The translations under genes were made by a program, and so were the position numbers. From assembly GCF_003815655.1 (NCBI RefSeq), contig NZ_CP033917.1, forward strand, positions 868,001 through 932,000: 64,000 nt of DNA. The letters are read 5' to 3'. The DNA comes from Chryseobacterium sp. G0201. Lineage in GTDB: Bacteria; Bacteroidota; Bacteroidia; Flavobacteriales; Weeksellaceae. The notes below the pieces were generated by a model, which saw nothing but the letters and a program-made list of their open reading frames with translations, had not been told where the DNA came from and ran no database searches. This document shows positions 18,689 through 28,345 of this stretch, piece by piece (positions within the stretch are counted from its first letter, which is position 1; the number at the start of each line of letters is the position of its first letter).

Positions 18689-18715
18689 CCTTATTACTAA
18701 AACTATCTTAAGAAA

Positions 18716-21349
18716 TTATTTTACAATAACTTTATAAGATTTTACTGTAGATTTAGTCTCTATTTTGATCATGTACATTCCTGAAGTTAATGAAGAGGTA
18801 GAAATCTCTGCATTGCCATTGAAATTACCGGTTCTTACTAATTGTCCCTGAGCTGAGAATATGGTGAAAACTCCTTCTTCAGAAGATTTTACGTTAAGAT
18901 TCTCACCTGCTTTTACAGGATTAGGATATATTTTGATATCATTTGCAACCGCAGCAACTTCGCTAGTCGCAACCGCAGCTTTTTTCGCTTCCATACCCAT
19001 TTTTGCAGTCTTAGCCAATACAGCGTAAGGTGAAAGTGGAGAATTTGGCGCTCCTCTTCTTACAAGATCCGTATCTACAACTGCCTGAATACCGTCTGTA
19101 TCAGCATCGCTGATTCTTGAAATAAATCCTGCTCCAAGGTCATCAAAAACACTTTTGCTGATGGCATAAAGATCATATTCAATTCCGTTAGATTTTAAAT
19201 CAACAAAATCAGGTTTATCGTCTCCATCTGTATTCATTAAAGGATATTTCATCACTCCAGAATCCGATGAAGTTTCCAAGACGTCGGCAATACCATTAGT
19301 TCCAACCACAACACCTGCATCAATTACTCCATTGTGATCAACATCAATCTGATCAATTACAGAAGTCGGAACACCTGATTCGAATAAGTCTAAAATTCCA
19401 TCATTATCAGAATCAAGATCCAAATAACCTGAAACACCGTCTCCCAATACAGGAATCACGATAACATCTCCGTCTACATCATCATCTTCGAATCTTCCGT
19501 TAGCATTAAGATCTTCCAAAGCATCAGGAATACCGTCGTTATCAGAATCTCCGTCACAAGCATCCTGAATACCGTCGCCGTCTGCATCTATTGTAGCGCT
19601 TTTATCATTGTCTGCAACACAGCTTTTTGTATCACAAGCATCAGGAATACCGTCTCCATCCGTATCAATATTATCATCTCCACCCGGGCAGATATCTTTA
19701 CAATCAGAAACACCGTCTCCGTCAGAATCCAATTCTACAAATACATTATATACATAGTAATTAACACAGTAACAAATTTTTGCTGTATGTTTAATTGAAA
19801 GTCTAATCCTGTTGAATGCTTTTGTAGATTTAAATCCTACAATCGTTTTTCCTCCTGAAACAGTAATTAATTTTAAATCATTATTTACTGTAGTTTTTTG
19901 TTCAACCAAAGTATTTCCGTTGTACAACTGAACAGAAATTACTCCAAGAGAACTCCATTCTGTAGAAATATTTTTAGCAATCGTAAAACCCGCAAATGTT
20001 CCTGCCGGATAAGTAGTTCCAACAGATTCTACCGCAAAATTTCCTGTGATATTATTTTTATAGGAAGGAACTGAAAAAGTAGCATAATTTGAAGCATTAG
20101 AATCTACTATATTTTCAGGATTGTAAACTCCTAAATAAGAAGTTGAAGTACTCCAAGTTCCTGTCCAGGGCTCACGTTTTCCACAATATAATCCACCATT
20201 TGGAAGGTTTCCGCAAAGCAAACTTCCTTTGTACGGAGCCGTTCTGTTACACTGAAGATATTGAGTACAGTCACAACTTTGAGGTTCTTCAAAAGCATAA
20301 TACACTTTTAAAGCTCCCATAGAAGAGCAACCTGAATTTTGAGAAATCTTTAATCTTACTTCATTGAAAGGCTTTGTTGTAGTGATTGAAAGCTTTTGTT
20401 TATTTCCACTAAGACTTAATGAAGAAACAGTCATTTCTCCAACACCGTCATTATAAGATTGAGAATCCTGTAACTGACCAAACATATACGTTTCTATCAC
20501 AAGATTATTAAGCATTCTTTCCGTCAAAACTGAATTTGAATTTGCCGGAGCAATTACAAATCCAGCTTTATTTCCTGCAGGATAATATTGACTTTTATCA
20601 AAAACTCCAATACTGAAATTCCCCATAAAACCAGAAGGCAAAGTAATTGTTCCAAAAGAACTTTTACTTCCGTCGCTGATATTGTCTCTATCCGTTATAA
20701 CAGATAAAGGAGAGGTCATATTGCTGCTGCATGAGATATTGGTATCAGAATCTACAAAAGATCCGCCACCAATAATATCATCGCAAACACCATTGTTTTC
20801 CAGTTTAATATTATTTGAGTCACATGTAAATGCGTAATATACATTCAATGCGTTGCAAGAAGTACTGCTTCCCGATCTTAATAATCTTACTTCATTAAAA
20901 GCTTTAGTTGTTTTAAAATGTAAGAATGATCTGGCTTTTCTTCCGCCATATGCAGGAACCGACAACAGAGAACCTGACGCAGATGTTTCCTGAAGAATAC
21001 CATTTTTGTAAGTTGCAATGCTAAGAGCATTCAATACTGTAGAAGTAATAGCACTGTTTGCCATATCTACATTAAAACCCGTAACCAATCCTGCCGGATA
21101 CGTAACATTGTTATTAATAATGGAAATACCGTTACTAGATGTGTTATTTAATAAAGTACCTAAACTTGCACCATTATCCGTATCTGAATCTATTACAGAA
21201 TAAATATTGGTTGGATTAGATGCCGCAACGCACTGTCCGTTTTGTGCAAGATAAGCTCTGATCCCCATTCCGCGGATGGGTTTGTAGTTTTGGGCAAATG
21301 CATTGCATACAAACAGCAATATTGCCATAAATGAGATAATTTTCTTCAT
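18716..21349 (-). CDS. T9SS surface protein with YPAG-type repeats and thrombospondin type 3 repeats
   Basis: 877 aa. Signal peptide (…CNAFAQ). Three tandem domains of about 150-170 aa follow, each carrying a YPAG-x3-GF motif (TYPAGLVTGF, YYPAGNKAGF, TYPAGTFAGF) and an 'AFNEVRL…YYAF' ending. Residues about 540-660 are Asp-rich calcium-binding thrombospondin type 3 repeats (DSDGDGVSDCKD, DTDGDGIPDACD, DADGDGIQDACD). The end is a T9SS type A sorting domain (IYPNPVKAG… MYMIKIETKSTVKSYKVIVK). It is a close paralogue of the next gene upstream (21513-24107) and has its own terminator. Probable role: calcium-stabilised adhesin or matrix protein on the cell surface. The repeated domain is not one I can name. 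Confidence 0.93.
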   Translation of the reverse strand: MKKIISFMAILLFVCNAFAQNYKPIRGMGIRAYLAQNGQCVAASNPTNIYSVIDSDTDNGASLGTLLNNTSSNGISIINNNVTYPAGLVTGFNVDMANSAITSTVLNALSIATYKNGILQETSASGSLLSVPAYGGRKARSFLHFKTTKAFNEVRLLRSGSSTSCNALNVYYAFTCDSNNIKLENNGVCDDIIGGGSFVDSDTNISCSSNMTSPLSVITDRDNISDGSKSSFGTITLPSGFMGNFSIGVFDKSQYYPAGNKAGFVIAPANSNSVLTERMLNNLVIETYMFGQLQDSQSYNDGVGEMTVSSLSLSGNKQKLSITTTKPFNEVRLKISQNSGCSSMGALKVYYAFEEPQSCDCTQYLQCNRTAPYKGSLLCGNLPNGGLYCGKREPWTGTWSTSTSYLGVYNPENIVDSNASNYATFSVPSYKNNITGNFAVESVGTTYPAGTFAGFTIAKNISTEWSSLGVISVQLYNGNTLVEQKTTVNNDLKLITVSGGKTIVGFKSTKAFNRIRLSIKHTAKICYCVNYYVYNVFVELDSDGDGVSDCKDICPGGDDNIDTDGDGIPDACDTKSCVADNDKSATIDADGDGIQDACDGDSDNDGIPDALEDLNANGRFEDDDVDGDVIVIPVLGDGVSGYLDLDSDNDGILDLFESGVPTSVIDQIDVDHNGVIDAGVVVGTNGIADVLETSSDSGVMKYPLMNTDGDDKPDFVDLKSNGIEYDLYAISKSVFDDLGAGFISRISDADTDGIQAVVDTDLVRRGAPNSPLSPYAVLAKTAKMGMEAKKAAVATSEVAAVANDIKIYPNPVKAGENLNVKSSEEGVFTIFSAQGQLVRTGNFNGNAEISTSSLTSGMYMIKIETKSTVKSYKVIVK

Positions 21350-21464
21350 TTTTTTTAGTTTTTTGTGTTAAATTTTATACTAATCGTTATTATAAGGAGT
21401 TTTGATACGATTATTTTGAATAATATCTATTTATGTTTTAAAATAAAACTAAGGAGTGTTATTT

Positions 21465-21488
21465 GAAAAAACCACCCTTTCGGGTGGC
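21465..21488 (-). terminator. terminator of the 864-aa T9SS gene
   Basis: Stem ACCACCC/GGGTGGC with a TTTC loop and T6 on the minus strand, 25 bp beyond the stop codon at 21513. Confidence 0.88.
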
Positions 21489-21512
21489 CTCTCTGTAGAA
21501 ACTGTTTAAAAA

Positions 21513-24107
21513 TTATTTCACAATAACCTTATAAGATTTCACAACTGATTTAGTTTCTACTTTAATGATATACATACCCGTAGGTAGTGAAGATGTATTG
21601 ATTTCGGCATCTCCAGAGAATTTGCCCGATTTGATTAATTGCCCTTGAGCCGAGAACATTGTATACGTTCCCTCTTCTTTAACACCTGAAGATTTGATGT
21701 AAACATTTTCACCAGATCTTACCGGGTTTGGATATACTTTAATATCATTCACAACAGCAGAAATATCTGTTGTAGCTTTTGCAGACATTTTAGCTCCGGT
21801 TTTTGCAAAAGATGCGTAAGGAGAAAGTGGAGAATTTGGAGATCCTTTTTTAATCAAGTCATTATCCACAACTGCCTGAATACCGTCTACATCCGCATCG
21901 TTGATTCTGGAAATAAATCCAGCGCCAAGATCATCCAAATTATCTTTTCCGATAACATAAAGATCATATTCTGCATTGTTTGATTTTAAATCAACAAAAT
22001 CCGGTTTATCGTCTCCATCTGTGTTCATCAGAGGATATTTCATCACTCCTGAATCCGGTGAAGTTTCTAAAAGATCTGCAATACCGTTACTTCCTGTTGC
22101 AACACCGGCATCAATAACTCCATTATAATCTGCATCGATTTGGTTGATTACAGAAGTTGGAATACCTGATTCAAAAAGATCTAAAATTCCGTCGTTATCA
22201 GAATCTAAGTCTAAATAACTTGAAATTCCGTCACCTAAAGTTGCAATCACCAACTGATCTCCGTCAACATCATCATCTTCAAATTTTCCGTTGTTGTTAA
22301 GATCTTCTAAAGCATCCGGAATACCGTCGTTATCAGCATCACCATCACAAGCATCAGGAACACCATCGCCATCTGAATCCAGAACCGGAGATTTGTCATT
22401 TAATACAGAACATCCTTCGGCACAGTCAGGAATACCGTTTCCGTTGTTGTCAATGCTATCGTCACCGTTCGGACATTTGTCGTTACAGTTTGGAACACCG
22501 TCTTTATCATCATCCAACTGAACAAATGCATTATAAATGTAATATTGTTGAGCTAAAGTAATTCCGATCCCCGGATTGATCTCGATTTTCATTCTGTCAA
22601 AAGCTTTTGTAGCCGTAAAACCTACATAAAACTGATTGGTTGCAGAAGTAAAAAACTGTCCGCTGAACAATCCGCCAGAAGTTCTTGATTCTGTAACAGT
22701 TGTTCCTTTATAGAAAGTAATGGTAATATAATCTAAAGCATTAACTGTAAATAAATTAGCACTTTTAGTCAACGTAAAACCTCCAAAAGTCCCTGCAGGA
22801 TAATCTCCTGTGTTACTTTTTACAGTAAGCCTTACTGTTGGAATCAAAAAATTGATCGGCGAGAAATTTACAGTCGCAAAATTTGAAGTATTTGTATCTA
22901 CAACATTTCCTGTGTTTGTAATATTTGTTAATCCGAAAATAGTTCCGGAAGCACCCGTCCAAGAAGCACCGGGAACAATATCTCCTAATCTTGACGTTCC
23001 GGAAGTTTGAATATTTTCGTTACAGTCGCATCCCTGAGGTTCTTCAAAAGCGTAATACACTTTTAAAGCACCGAAGTTCACCCCGACAGTTTGTGTAATT
23101 TTAAGTCTAACCTCATTAAAAGGTTTTGTAGCAGTAAGAGATATTTTTTGTTTATTGGAACCAAATCTCAATACTTTAATGTTAATAAGTCCACCTCCAT
23201 CACTAAGGTTTTTAGAATCTTGAAGTTGCCCGAATAAATAAGTTTCAACAGTTATGTTCTTTAAAAATTCTGCACTTAACAATTTTCCCTGATCATCAGG
23301 CTCGATTACAAATCCTGCTTTGTTACCAGCCGGATATACCTGATTTTTATCTAAAACTCCAACAGAATAAGATCCTAACAATCCTGCAGGTAAAACAATT
23401 GATCCGTAAGAATTTTTGTCGCCGTCACCAATTTTCTCTCTGTTGTTCACATAAGAAAGTGGGGCTAAGAAACTGCTGCTTCCAGATACATTTCCGTCTA
23501 CACCGCTTCCTGCAATAATGTCATCACAAATTCCATTATTGTCTGTAGGAACTTTAGCCGGATCGAAAGCAAAAGCATAGTACACATTCAATGCACTGAA
23601 TACAGAAAGTACATTTACTTGATATAATCTTACTTCGTCAAACGCTTTTGAAGTTTTAAAATGTAAGAAAATTCTTGTTTTAGTACCTCCAAATGCAGGA
23701 ACAGAAAGCAAAGTTGTATTTGTTGACGTTTCCTGAAGAACTCCAGCTTTGTATGTACTGATTCTAATTCCACTTAGAAAACTTGCCGTGATAACACTTG
23801 TTCCTAAATCTATATTAAAACCCGTAATAAAACCTGCCGGATATGTTGTGTTTGTGTTTTTTACTGAAATACCGTTTCCACTTACCAAAGTAGCAAAGCT
23901 ACCCATGCTTACGCTGTTATCAAGATTAGAATCGATAACAGGATTCATACTTCCATTGTAGCATGCTAAACAAATTCCGCTTCCGTTCACAGGCTTTGCT
24001 TCTACTCCCATACCTCGTATAGGCGTATAACCCTGACCAAAAGCCATTACAGATACTACGAGCGTCATTAAAAACGCCGTAATTCTCCCGAATAATTTTT
24101 TTGTCAT
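21513..24107 (-). CDS. T9SS surface protein, paralogue of the 18716-21349 product
   Basis: 864 aa with the same order of parts as its neighbour: signal peptide (…VMAFGQ), 'YTPIRGMGVEAKP', three YPAG-containing domains (TYPAGFITGF, VYPAGNKAGF, DYPAGTFGGF), thrombospondin type 3 repeats (DDDKDGVPNCND, DSDGDGVPDACD, DADNDGIPDALE) and a C-terminal sorting domain ending MYIIKVETKSVVKSYKVIVK. The last 300 residues are nearly the same in the two proteins while the N-terminal domains have diverged, which suggests tandem duplication followed by drift of the exposed part. It begins 47 bp after the YadA-head-like gene, so they may be co-transcribed. Confidence 0.93.
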   Translation of the reverse strand: MTKKLFGRITAFLMTLVVSVMAFGQGYTPIRGMGVEAKPVNGSGICLACYNGSMNPVIDSNLDNSVSMGSFATLVSGNGISVKNTNTTYPAGFITGFNIDLGTSVITASFLSGIRISTYKAGVLQETSTNTTLLSVPAFGGTKTRIFLHFKTSKAFDEVRLYQVNVLSVFSALNVYYAFAFDPAKVPTDNNGICDDIIAGSGVDGNVSGSSSFLAPLSYVNNREKIGDGDKNSYGSIVLPAGLLGSYSVGVLDKNQVYPAGNKAGFVIEPDDQGKLLSAEFLKNITVETYLFGQLQDSKNLSDGGGLINIKVLRFGSNKQKISLTATKPFNEVRLKITQTVGVNFGALKVYYAFEEPQGCDCNENIQTSGTSRLGDIVPGASWTGASGTIFGLTNITNTGNVVDTNTSNFATVNFSPINFLIPTVRLTVKSNTGDYPAGTFGGFTLTKSANLFTVNALDYITITFYKGTTVTESRTSGGLFSGQFFTSATNQFYVGFTATKAFDRMKIEINPGIGITLAQQYYIYNAFVQLDDDKDGVPNCNDKCPNGDDSIDNNGNGIPDCAEGCSVLNDKSPVLDSDGDGVPDACDGDADNDGIPDALEDLNNNGKFEDDDVDGDQLVIATLGDGISSYLDLDSDNDGILDLFESGIPTSVINQIDADYNGVIDAGVATGSNGIADLLETSPDSGVMKYPLMNTDGDDKPDFVDLKSNNAEYDLYVIGKDNLDDLGAGFISRINDADVDGIQAVVDNDLIKKGSPNSPLSPYASFAKTGAKMSAKATTDISAVVNDIKVYPNPVRSGENVYIKSSGVKEEGTYTMFSAQGQLIKSGKFSGDAEINTSSLPTGMYIIKVETKSVVKSYKVIVK

Positions 24108-24154
24108 TTTTTCTTGTTTGTTTTGTTGTTTTTTATTGATGTATGTGTTTTTTC

Positions 24155-25663
24155 TTAGTATAAAGCTTTCCAGTTGCTCCCATTACAACCTTCGTGAGTA
24201 TGTGTTGTGGAATTGTATCTAATTGTTCCTTCATCTGCTGATGTACAACCAGCATTAGCAGCGGATGCAACTCCTTTCATTAAAATTCCTTTACTTACTT
24301 CCAGATCTGCAAAATTGATAGCACTTGGCGTCATGTTGACTCCCACATCAGTAATTGCCGTACCTATTACTCCCGAACCTGAAAAAGTATGTGTTGTATT
24401 TGCGTACACCGTCTGATTTGCAATGACAGCATTTGCTCCTACACCAAATCCGATAGCTCCTGCTGCACCACTTGCCGTATTGGCGCTACCAAAAGCATAG
24501 TTATTCACTGTCACATTATTACCTGTACCAAAGGCAAAACCTCCGGAATTTATATTTGAGTTACCTACGTTAATTCCACTTACATTAGCACTCGATGTTC
24601 CATTGTTGTTTCCTAGAACTACGGTATTTGCGTCTGTGGCAAAGTTTGTATTTCCAATTACTTTTGCACCGCTTACAGCAGAGTTTGAAGATCCAATAGC
24701 TACTCCAGGGAAATTAGCAGCCTGAGCGGCAACTGTATTTCCTCTACCCAAAGCTATATTTGATGAAGAGGCATTAGAAAATGTATTATTTGATCCCCAA
24801 GCGAAAGAAGCATACGGAGCAGAAGTATTTGCATTTCCACCATTTAATGTTCCGTTAGTATCCAAAATACCTTTCACATTATTACCTGTAGCAAAAACTA
24901 AATTCTGAGCATCCGTTGTTCCTAAGAAATTACCCGATGCAATGTTAGCTCCTAAAGCAGATGAAGTAGCTGTTGTACCTGCATTTCCTAAAACTTTCCA
25001 GTCATTTGACTGTGTTTGAGTAGCAGGAACCCAATTTGTCCCATTAAAAGTCAAAACCTGTCCAGTAGTAGCAGTTGCAGTAGTTCCCAGCGGAGATCCG
25101 TTAATTTTCACGACTGTTGTAGCACCTAAAGTCCCCGTAACATCTCCCGCCAATGCTAACGATGAAGCAGAAAAATAAGCCGGAGCTGCCGTTGTCCCTG
25201 TATTATTTCCAAAAATAGAATTTGCAGGAGCATTGCTAAGGTTAAATGCCAATGAAGGATTCGTAGAAGGATTTGATACCGTTGTAGTAAACAGTGGAGA
25301 TAAATTTCCAGACGAAAAGCCTGTTAAAGTACCAACATTGGTTCCTTCTGAAGTTCTTACCCATTTTGTTCCGTCAAAATAATAGTATCCCGTTGCTGTT
25401 ACATTAATCGTTTGACCAGTCGGGCCGCTATCCGCAGCAGTTACATACACCATTGCTCCACTCTGAAGAGAAGTATAGTTTTTTGCCCTTAATTGATTCC
25501 CAGTTAATCTTGGAGCAATAATTCCATCTAAAAATTTTGAATTGGCAGGAGATCCCACAACATCTAGTGTTGCCTGAGCCTGACTTGTGTTGATGCCAAC
25601 TTGCGCAGTCGCCAGAAACCCTGTAAAGGATAACATCGAAATAGTGAATAATCTGTTTTTCAT
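24155..25663 (-). CDS. secreted protein with YadA-head-like repeats
   Basis: 502 aa from the ATG at 25663; the frame runs further up, but only this ATG opens a signal peptide (MKNRLFTISMLSFTGFLATAQ). 'VGINTSQAQATLDVVG' follows, an N-terminal motif common in flavobacterial secreted proteins. Residues about 285-430 hold repeats of the trimeric-adhesin head type (A-[FIV]-G-x-x-N/S): IALGRGNTV, VAIGSSNSA, KVIGNTNFA, VVLGNNNGT, FAFGTGNNV, YAFGSANTA. There is neither a YadA membrane-anchor domain nor a T9SS domain; the C-terminus is GTIRYNSTTHTHEGCNGSNWKALY. It is possibly a surface or matrix adhesin. The export and anchoring route is unknown. Confidence 0.85.
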   Translation of the reverse strand: MKNRLFTISMLSFTGFLATAQVGINTSQAQATLDVVGSPANSKFLDGIIAPRLTGNQLRAKNYTSLQSGAMVYVTAADSGPTGQTINVTATGYYYFDGTKWVRTSEGTNVGTLTGFSSGNLSPLFTTTVSNPSTNPSLAFNLSNAPANSIFGNNTGTTAAPAYFSASSLALAGDVTGTLGATTVVKINGSPLGTTATATTGQVLTFNGTNWVPATQTQSNDWKVLGNAGTTATSSALGANIASGNFLGTTDAQNLVFATGNNVKGILDTNGTLNGGNANTSAPYASFAWGSNNTFSNASSSNIALGRGNTVAAQAANFPGVAIGSSNSAVSGAKVIGNTNFATDANTVVLGNNNGTSSANVSGINVGNSNINSGGFAFGTGNNVTVNNYAFGSANTASGAAGAIGFGVGANAVIANQTVYANTTHTFSGSGVIGTAITDVGVNMTPSAINFADLEVSKGILMKGVASAANAGCTSADEGTIRYNSTTHTHEGCNGSNWKALY

Positions 25664-25775
25664 TTGTAGTGATATTTGTTGTTTTTTGTGTGTTTTCTTT
25701 AAAAAATAGCAGACCAATAACCCTTCCTCTTATTTAAAAGAGAAAAATGAATATTTTATATCGTTAAAAGTCTGA

Positions 25776-26333
25776 TTAAACGGAGAGCCCGCAAGAAAGT
25801 CTTACAGAAGAACTTTCGGAAAATATTTTATCCGGAATCTTTAGTAGTAAAGTATACCCAATCCCATTTTTGGATATCTTAACCATCTTAAAGTCTACAT
25901 TATAAGTTAAATTTATTCTTTCTTTCAGTTGATTTTGAGATGAAAATATATATTCTGAAACATCTTTATGATCAAAATCCGAATAAGATATCTTCAATAA
26001 TTCTTTATTTGTACCCTTACAATGATATGGTGTAAATATTTTTCCAAAAAAATTACTTAAAAGTTTATTTTTTTCTCGATCTATAATAAAAACGTTTATT
26101 TTCTCAAAGTTGATATTAAAGTGATTAAAGAGCTTATTTCCGTTTACATTATTCTGAACAACAGAAACATCACTAGCAAAAGATTCTTGCTGAGGGATGC
26201 CGGAGATCTCGTTACACGGTTCGATTACCGTTAACAATGATCCAGCTTTAAGATTTCCAACAGTTAATATAATAATCCCACAATTAAGGAGAATAGTAAA
26301 ATAACTTTGGAAAAGAAAGTAGTTTCTTTTCAA
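25776..26333 (-). CDS. hypothetical secreted or membrane-anchored protein, TTG start
   Basis: About 185 aa. The frame extends to a TTG at 26363, but that codon lies inside a -7 box. The first start codon downstream of it in frame is TTG at 26333, which gives MKRNYFLFQSYFTILLNCG and a hydrophobic segment to about residue 30, consistent with a signal peptide or anchor. The rest (charged, strand/helix mixture, ending SSSVRLSCGLSV) is unrecognised. There is no in-frame ATG before the last third, so a non-ATG start is required. It opens the inserted block between rplL and rpoB. Function not inferable. Confidence 0.55.
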   Translation of the reverse strand: MKRNYFLFQSYFTILLNCGIIILTVGNLKAGSLLTVIEPCNEISGIPQQESFASDVSVVQNNVNGNKLFNHFNINFEKINVFIIDREKNKLLSNFFGKIFTPYHCKGTNKELLKISYSDFDHKDVSEYIFSSQNQLKERINLTYNVDFKMVKISKNGIGYTLLLKIPDKIFSESSSVRLSCGLSV

Positions 26334-26360
26334 ATTAGTGTGTGTGTGTTTTTTCGTATG

Positions 26361-26368
26361 CAAATATA
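26361..26368 (-). promoter_or_regulatory. -7 box before the hypothetical gene at 25776-26333
   Basis: Minus-strand TATATTTG, exact TAnnTTTG, 28 bp upstream of the TTG at 26333. No clear -33 TTG. Confidence 0.5.
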
Positions 26369-26560
26369 GTATTTTTTCAACTTAAACAGCATTTTATTGG
26401 TAAAATAATTATAAAAACAGTTAATTTGACTAATATTATTTAATACATAGTTTAATTTTTTATCAAATAAGTATTTATAATCAATTATAAATATTCATCA
26501 AATAACAATATTTAATTACTTATATAAACATTACATGATTTACAAAAGAAAAAAATGCAC

Positions 26561-26594
26561 AAAAAAAAAGCCTGAGCAGATTGCCCAGGCTTAT
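26561..26594 (-). terminator. terminator after rplL
   Basis: Long stem AAGCCTG(G)GC/GC(T)CAGGCTT with a short loop followed by T9 on the minus strand, 22 bp beyond the rplL stop. It ends the rplKAJL transcript, so rpoBC is not co-transcribed with it as in E. coli. Confidence 0.92.
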
Positions 26595-26614
26595 TATTTT
26601 CAGTGTAAATTGAA

Positions 26615-26980
26615 TTATTTCAATTCTACTTCAGCACCAGCTTCTTCTAATTGCTTCTTAAGAGCTTCAGCTTCGTCTTTAGAGATACCAGTTTTGATTG
26701 CAGCAGGAGCTCCATCTACGATATCTTTAGCTTCTTTAAGACCAGCACCAGTTAAATCTTTTACCAATTTAACGATAGCTAATTTAGATGCACCTGCAGA
26801 CTTAAGAATTACGTCGAATTCAGTCTTTTCTTCAGCAGCTTCTCCACCACCTGCAGCAACTACTACAGCAGCAGCAGCTGGCTCAATTCCGTACTCATCC
26901 TTAAGGATAGTAGCTAATTCATTTACGTCTTTTACTGTTAAGTTTACTAGCGTTTCAGCTAAATTTTTTAAATCTGACAT
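26615..26980 (-). CDS. rplL: 50S ribosomal protein L7/L12
   Basis: 121 aa. N-terminal dimerisation segment ([23 protein letters not shown]), Ala/Gly-rich hinge at about 34-50 ([13 protein letters not shown]), and the factor-binding C-terminal domain ([34 protein letters not shown]). It forms the mobile stalk that recruits elongation factors. Last gene of the rplKAJL unit, 47 bp after rplJ and followed by a strong terminator. Confidence 0.98.
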   Translation of the reverse strand: MSDLKNLAETLVNLTVKDVNELATILKDEYGIEPAAAAVVVAAGGGEAAEEKTEFDVILKSAGASKLAIVKLVKDLTGAGLKEAKDIVDGAPAAIKTGISKDEAEALKKQLEEAGAEVELK

Positions 26981-27027
26981 TGTTGTAATGTTTTTGTTGA
27001 TTATTTTATTTAATTTTTTGAGTCTAA

Positions 27028-27624
27028 TTATTCAGCACTTGGAGTTTCTTCCGTGCTTTCTGCAGCAGGAGCTTCTGGAGCCGCCTCAGCAGGAGTTTCT
27101 TCCACAGCAGGAGCAGCAGCTTCTTCAGCTTTAGCTTCTACAGTTTCAGGTTTGTTTTGAAGAGCAGAAACAACTCTTTGAATTGGAGATTGAAGTAATC
27201 CGATGATTTCTCCGATCATTTCTTCTCTAGACTTGATGTTAGCAAGTGCAGTTAAGTTTTCGTCTCCAACATAGAAAGTTTCTTGAAGGTAAGCAGATTT
27301 TAAAGCCGGCTTCTCTTCTTTCTTTCTGAACCCTTGAATTAATTTCGCAGGAGCATTTGCAGTATCAGATACCATTAATGCAGAGTTTCCTTTGAAAGTT
27401 TGGAACATTTCAGAGTAATCTACTCCTTCAATTTGCTCCATTGCTTTTTGTAAAAGTGTATTTTTTACAACTTTCACTTTGATATTTTGTTTGAAAGCCT
27501 GTCTTCTGAATTCTGAAGACTTAGCAGCGTTCAATCCGTCTAGATCTGCTACATATACTACTTTTGCATCCTGAAGCAAGTCTTTGATCTCTTGTATTGC
27601 TACAACTTTTTGGTCTTTTGTCAT
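27028..27624 (-). CDS. rplJ: 50S ribosomal protein L10
   Basis: 198 aa. The first 160 or so residues are ordinary L10 ([43 protein letters not shown]). The end is an Ala/Glu/Pro-rich tail of about 35 residues ([20 protein letters not shown]), making the protein 20-30 residues longer than typical L10. L10 is the base of the L7/L12 stalk. The gap to rplA is only 17 bp, too short for the L10 leader found in many other bacteria. Confidence 0.97.
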   Translation of the reverse strand: MTKDQKVVAIQEIKDLLQDAKVVYVADLDGLNAAKSSEFRRQAFKQNIKVKVVKNTLLQKAMEQIEGVDYSEMFQTFKGNSALMVSDTANAPAKLIQGFRKKEEKPALKSAYLQETFYVGDENLTALANIKSREEMIGEIIGLLQSPIQRVVSALQNKPETVEAKAEEAAAPAVEETPAEAAPEAPAAESTEETPSAE

Positions 27625-27641
27625 TGTCTTAAGGATTTAAA

Positions 27642-28334
27642 TTAGTTAACAGCTTTAGTATCAATTGCAATACCAGGACTCATTGTAGAAGACAAATAAA
27701 TGCTTTTTACATAAGTTCCTTTAGCAGCAGTTGGTTTCATTTTGATCAATGTAGAAATTAATTCCTGAGCATTTTCTTTGATCTTGTCAGCATCGAAAGA
27801 TACTTTACCAATACCAGCATGGATAATACCATACTTATCTACTTTGAAATCAATCTTACCTGCTTTCACTTCAGTTACTGCTTTACCAATTTCCATAGTT
27901 ACAGTACCTGATTTAGGGTTAGGCATCAAACCTCTTGGTCCTAATACTCTACCTAAAGGTCCTAATTTACCCATAACAGCTGGCATAGTAACGATAACGT
28001 CAACATCTGTCCAACCATCTTTTATTTTTTGTAAGTATTCGTCAAGACCCACATAATCAGCACCAGCAGCTTTAGCTTCAGCTTCTTTATCCGGAGTTAC
28101 AAGAGCTAATACTTTAACATCTTTACCAGTTCCGTGAGGAAGAGATACAACACCTCTTACCATTTGGTTTGCTTTTCTTGGATCGACACCCAATCTTACA
28201 GCGATATCTACAGAAGCATCAAACTTTGCAGTGTTCACTTCTTTTACAAGAGCTGAACCTTCTTCAAGGTTATAAATTCTTCCTTTTTCTACTTTACTTA
28301 AAGCTTCCTTTTGCTTCTTTGTTAATTTTGCCAT
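27642..28334 (-). CDS. rplA: 50S ribosomal protein L1
   Basis: 230 aa, normal length. Typical L1 sequence: [58 protein letters not shown]. It binds 23S rRNA at the tRNA exit side and in many bacteria represses its own operon by binding the rplK leader; a hairpin in the right place here is listed at 28842-28876. It lies 11 bp after rplK. Confidence 0.98.
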   Translation of the reverse strand: MAKLTKKQKEALSKVEKGRIYNLEEGSALVKEVNTAKFDASVDIAVRLGVDPRKANQMVRGVVSLPHGTGKDVKVLALVTPDKEAEAKAAGADYVGLDEYLQKIKDGWTDVDVIVTMPAVMGKLGPLGRVLGPRGLMPNPKSGTVTMEIGKAVTEVKAGKIDFKVDKYGIIHAGIGKVSFDADKIKENAQELISTLIKMKPTAAKGTYVKSIYLSSTMSPGIAIDTKAVN

Positions 28335-28345
28335 TTCTTTAAGTT

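Noticed and set aside
26535..27134. 199-residue Ala/Ser-rich plus-strand ORF
   Set aside because: Lies opposite rplL and the end of rplJ; composition mirrors the Ala-rich ribosomal proteins.
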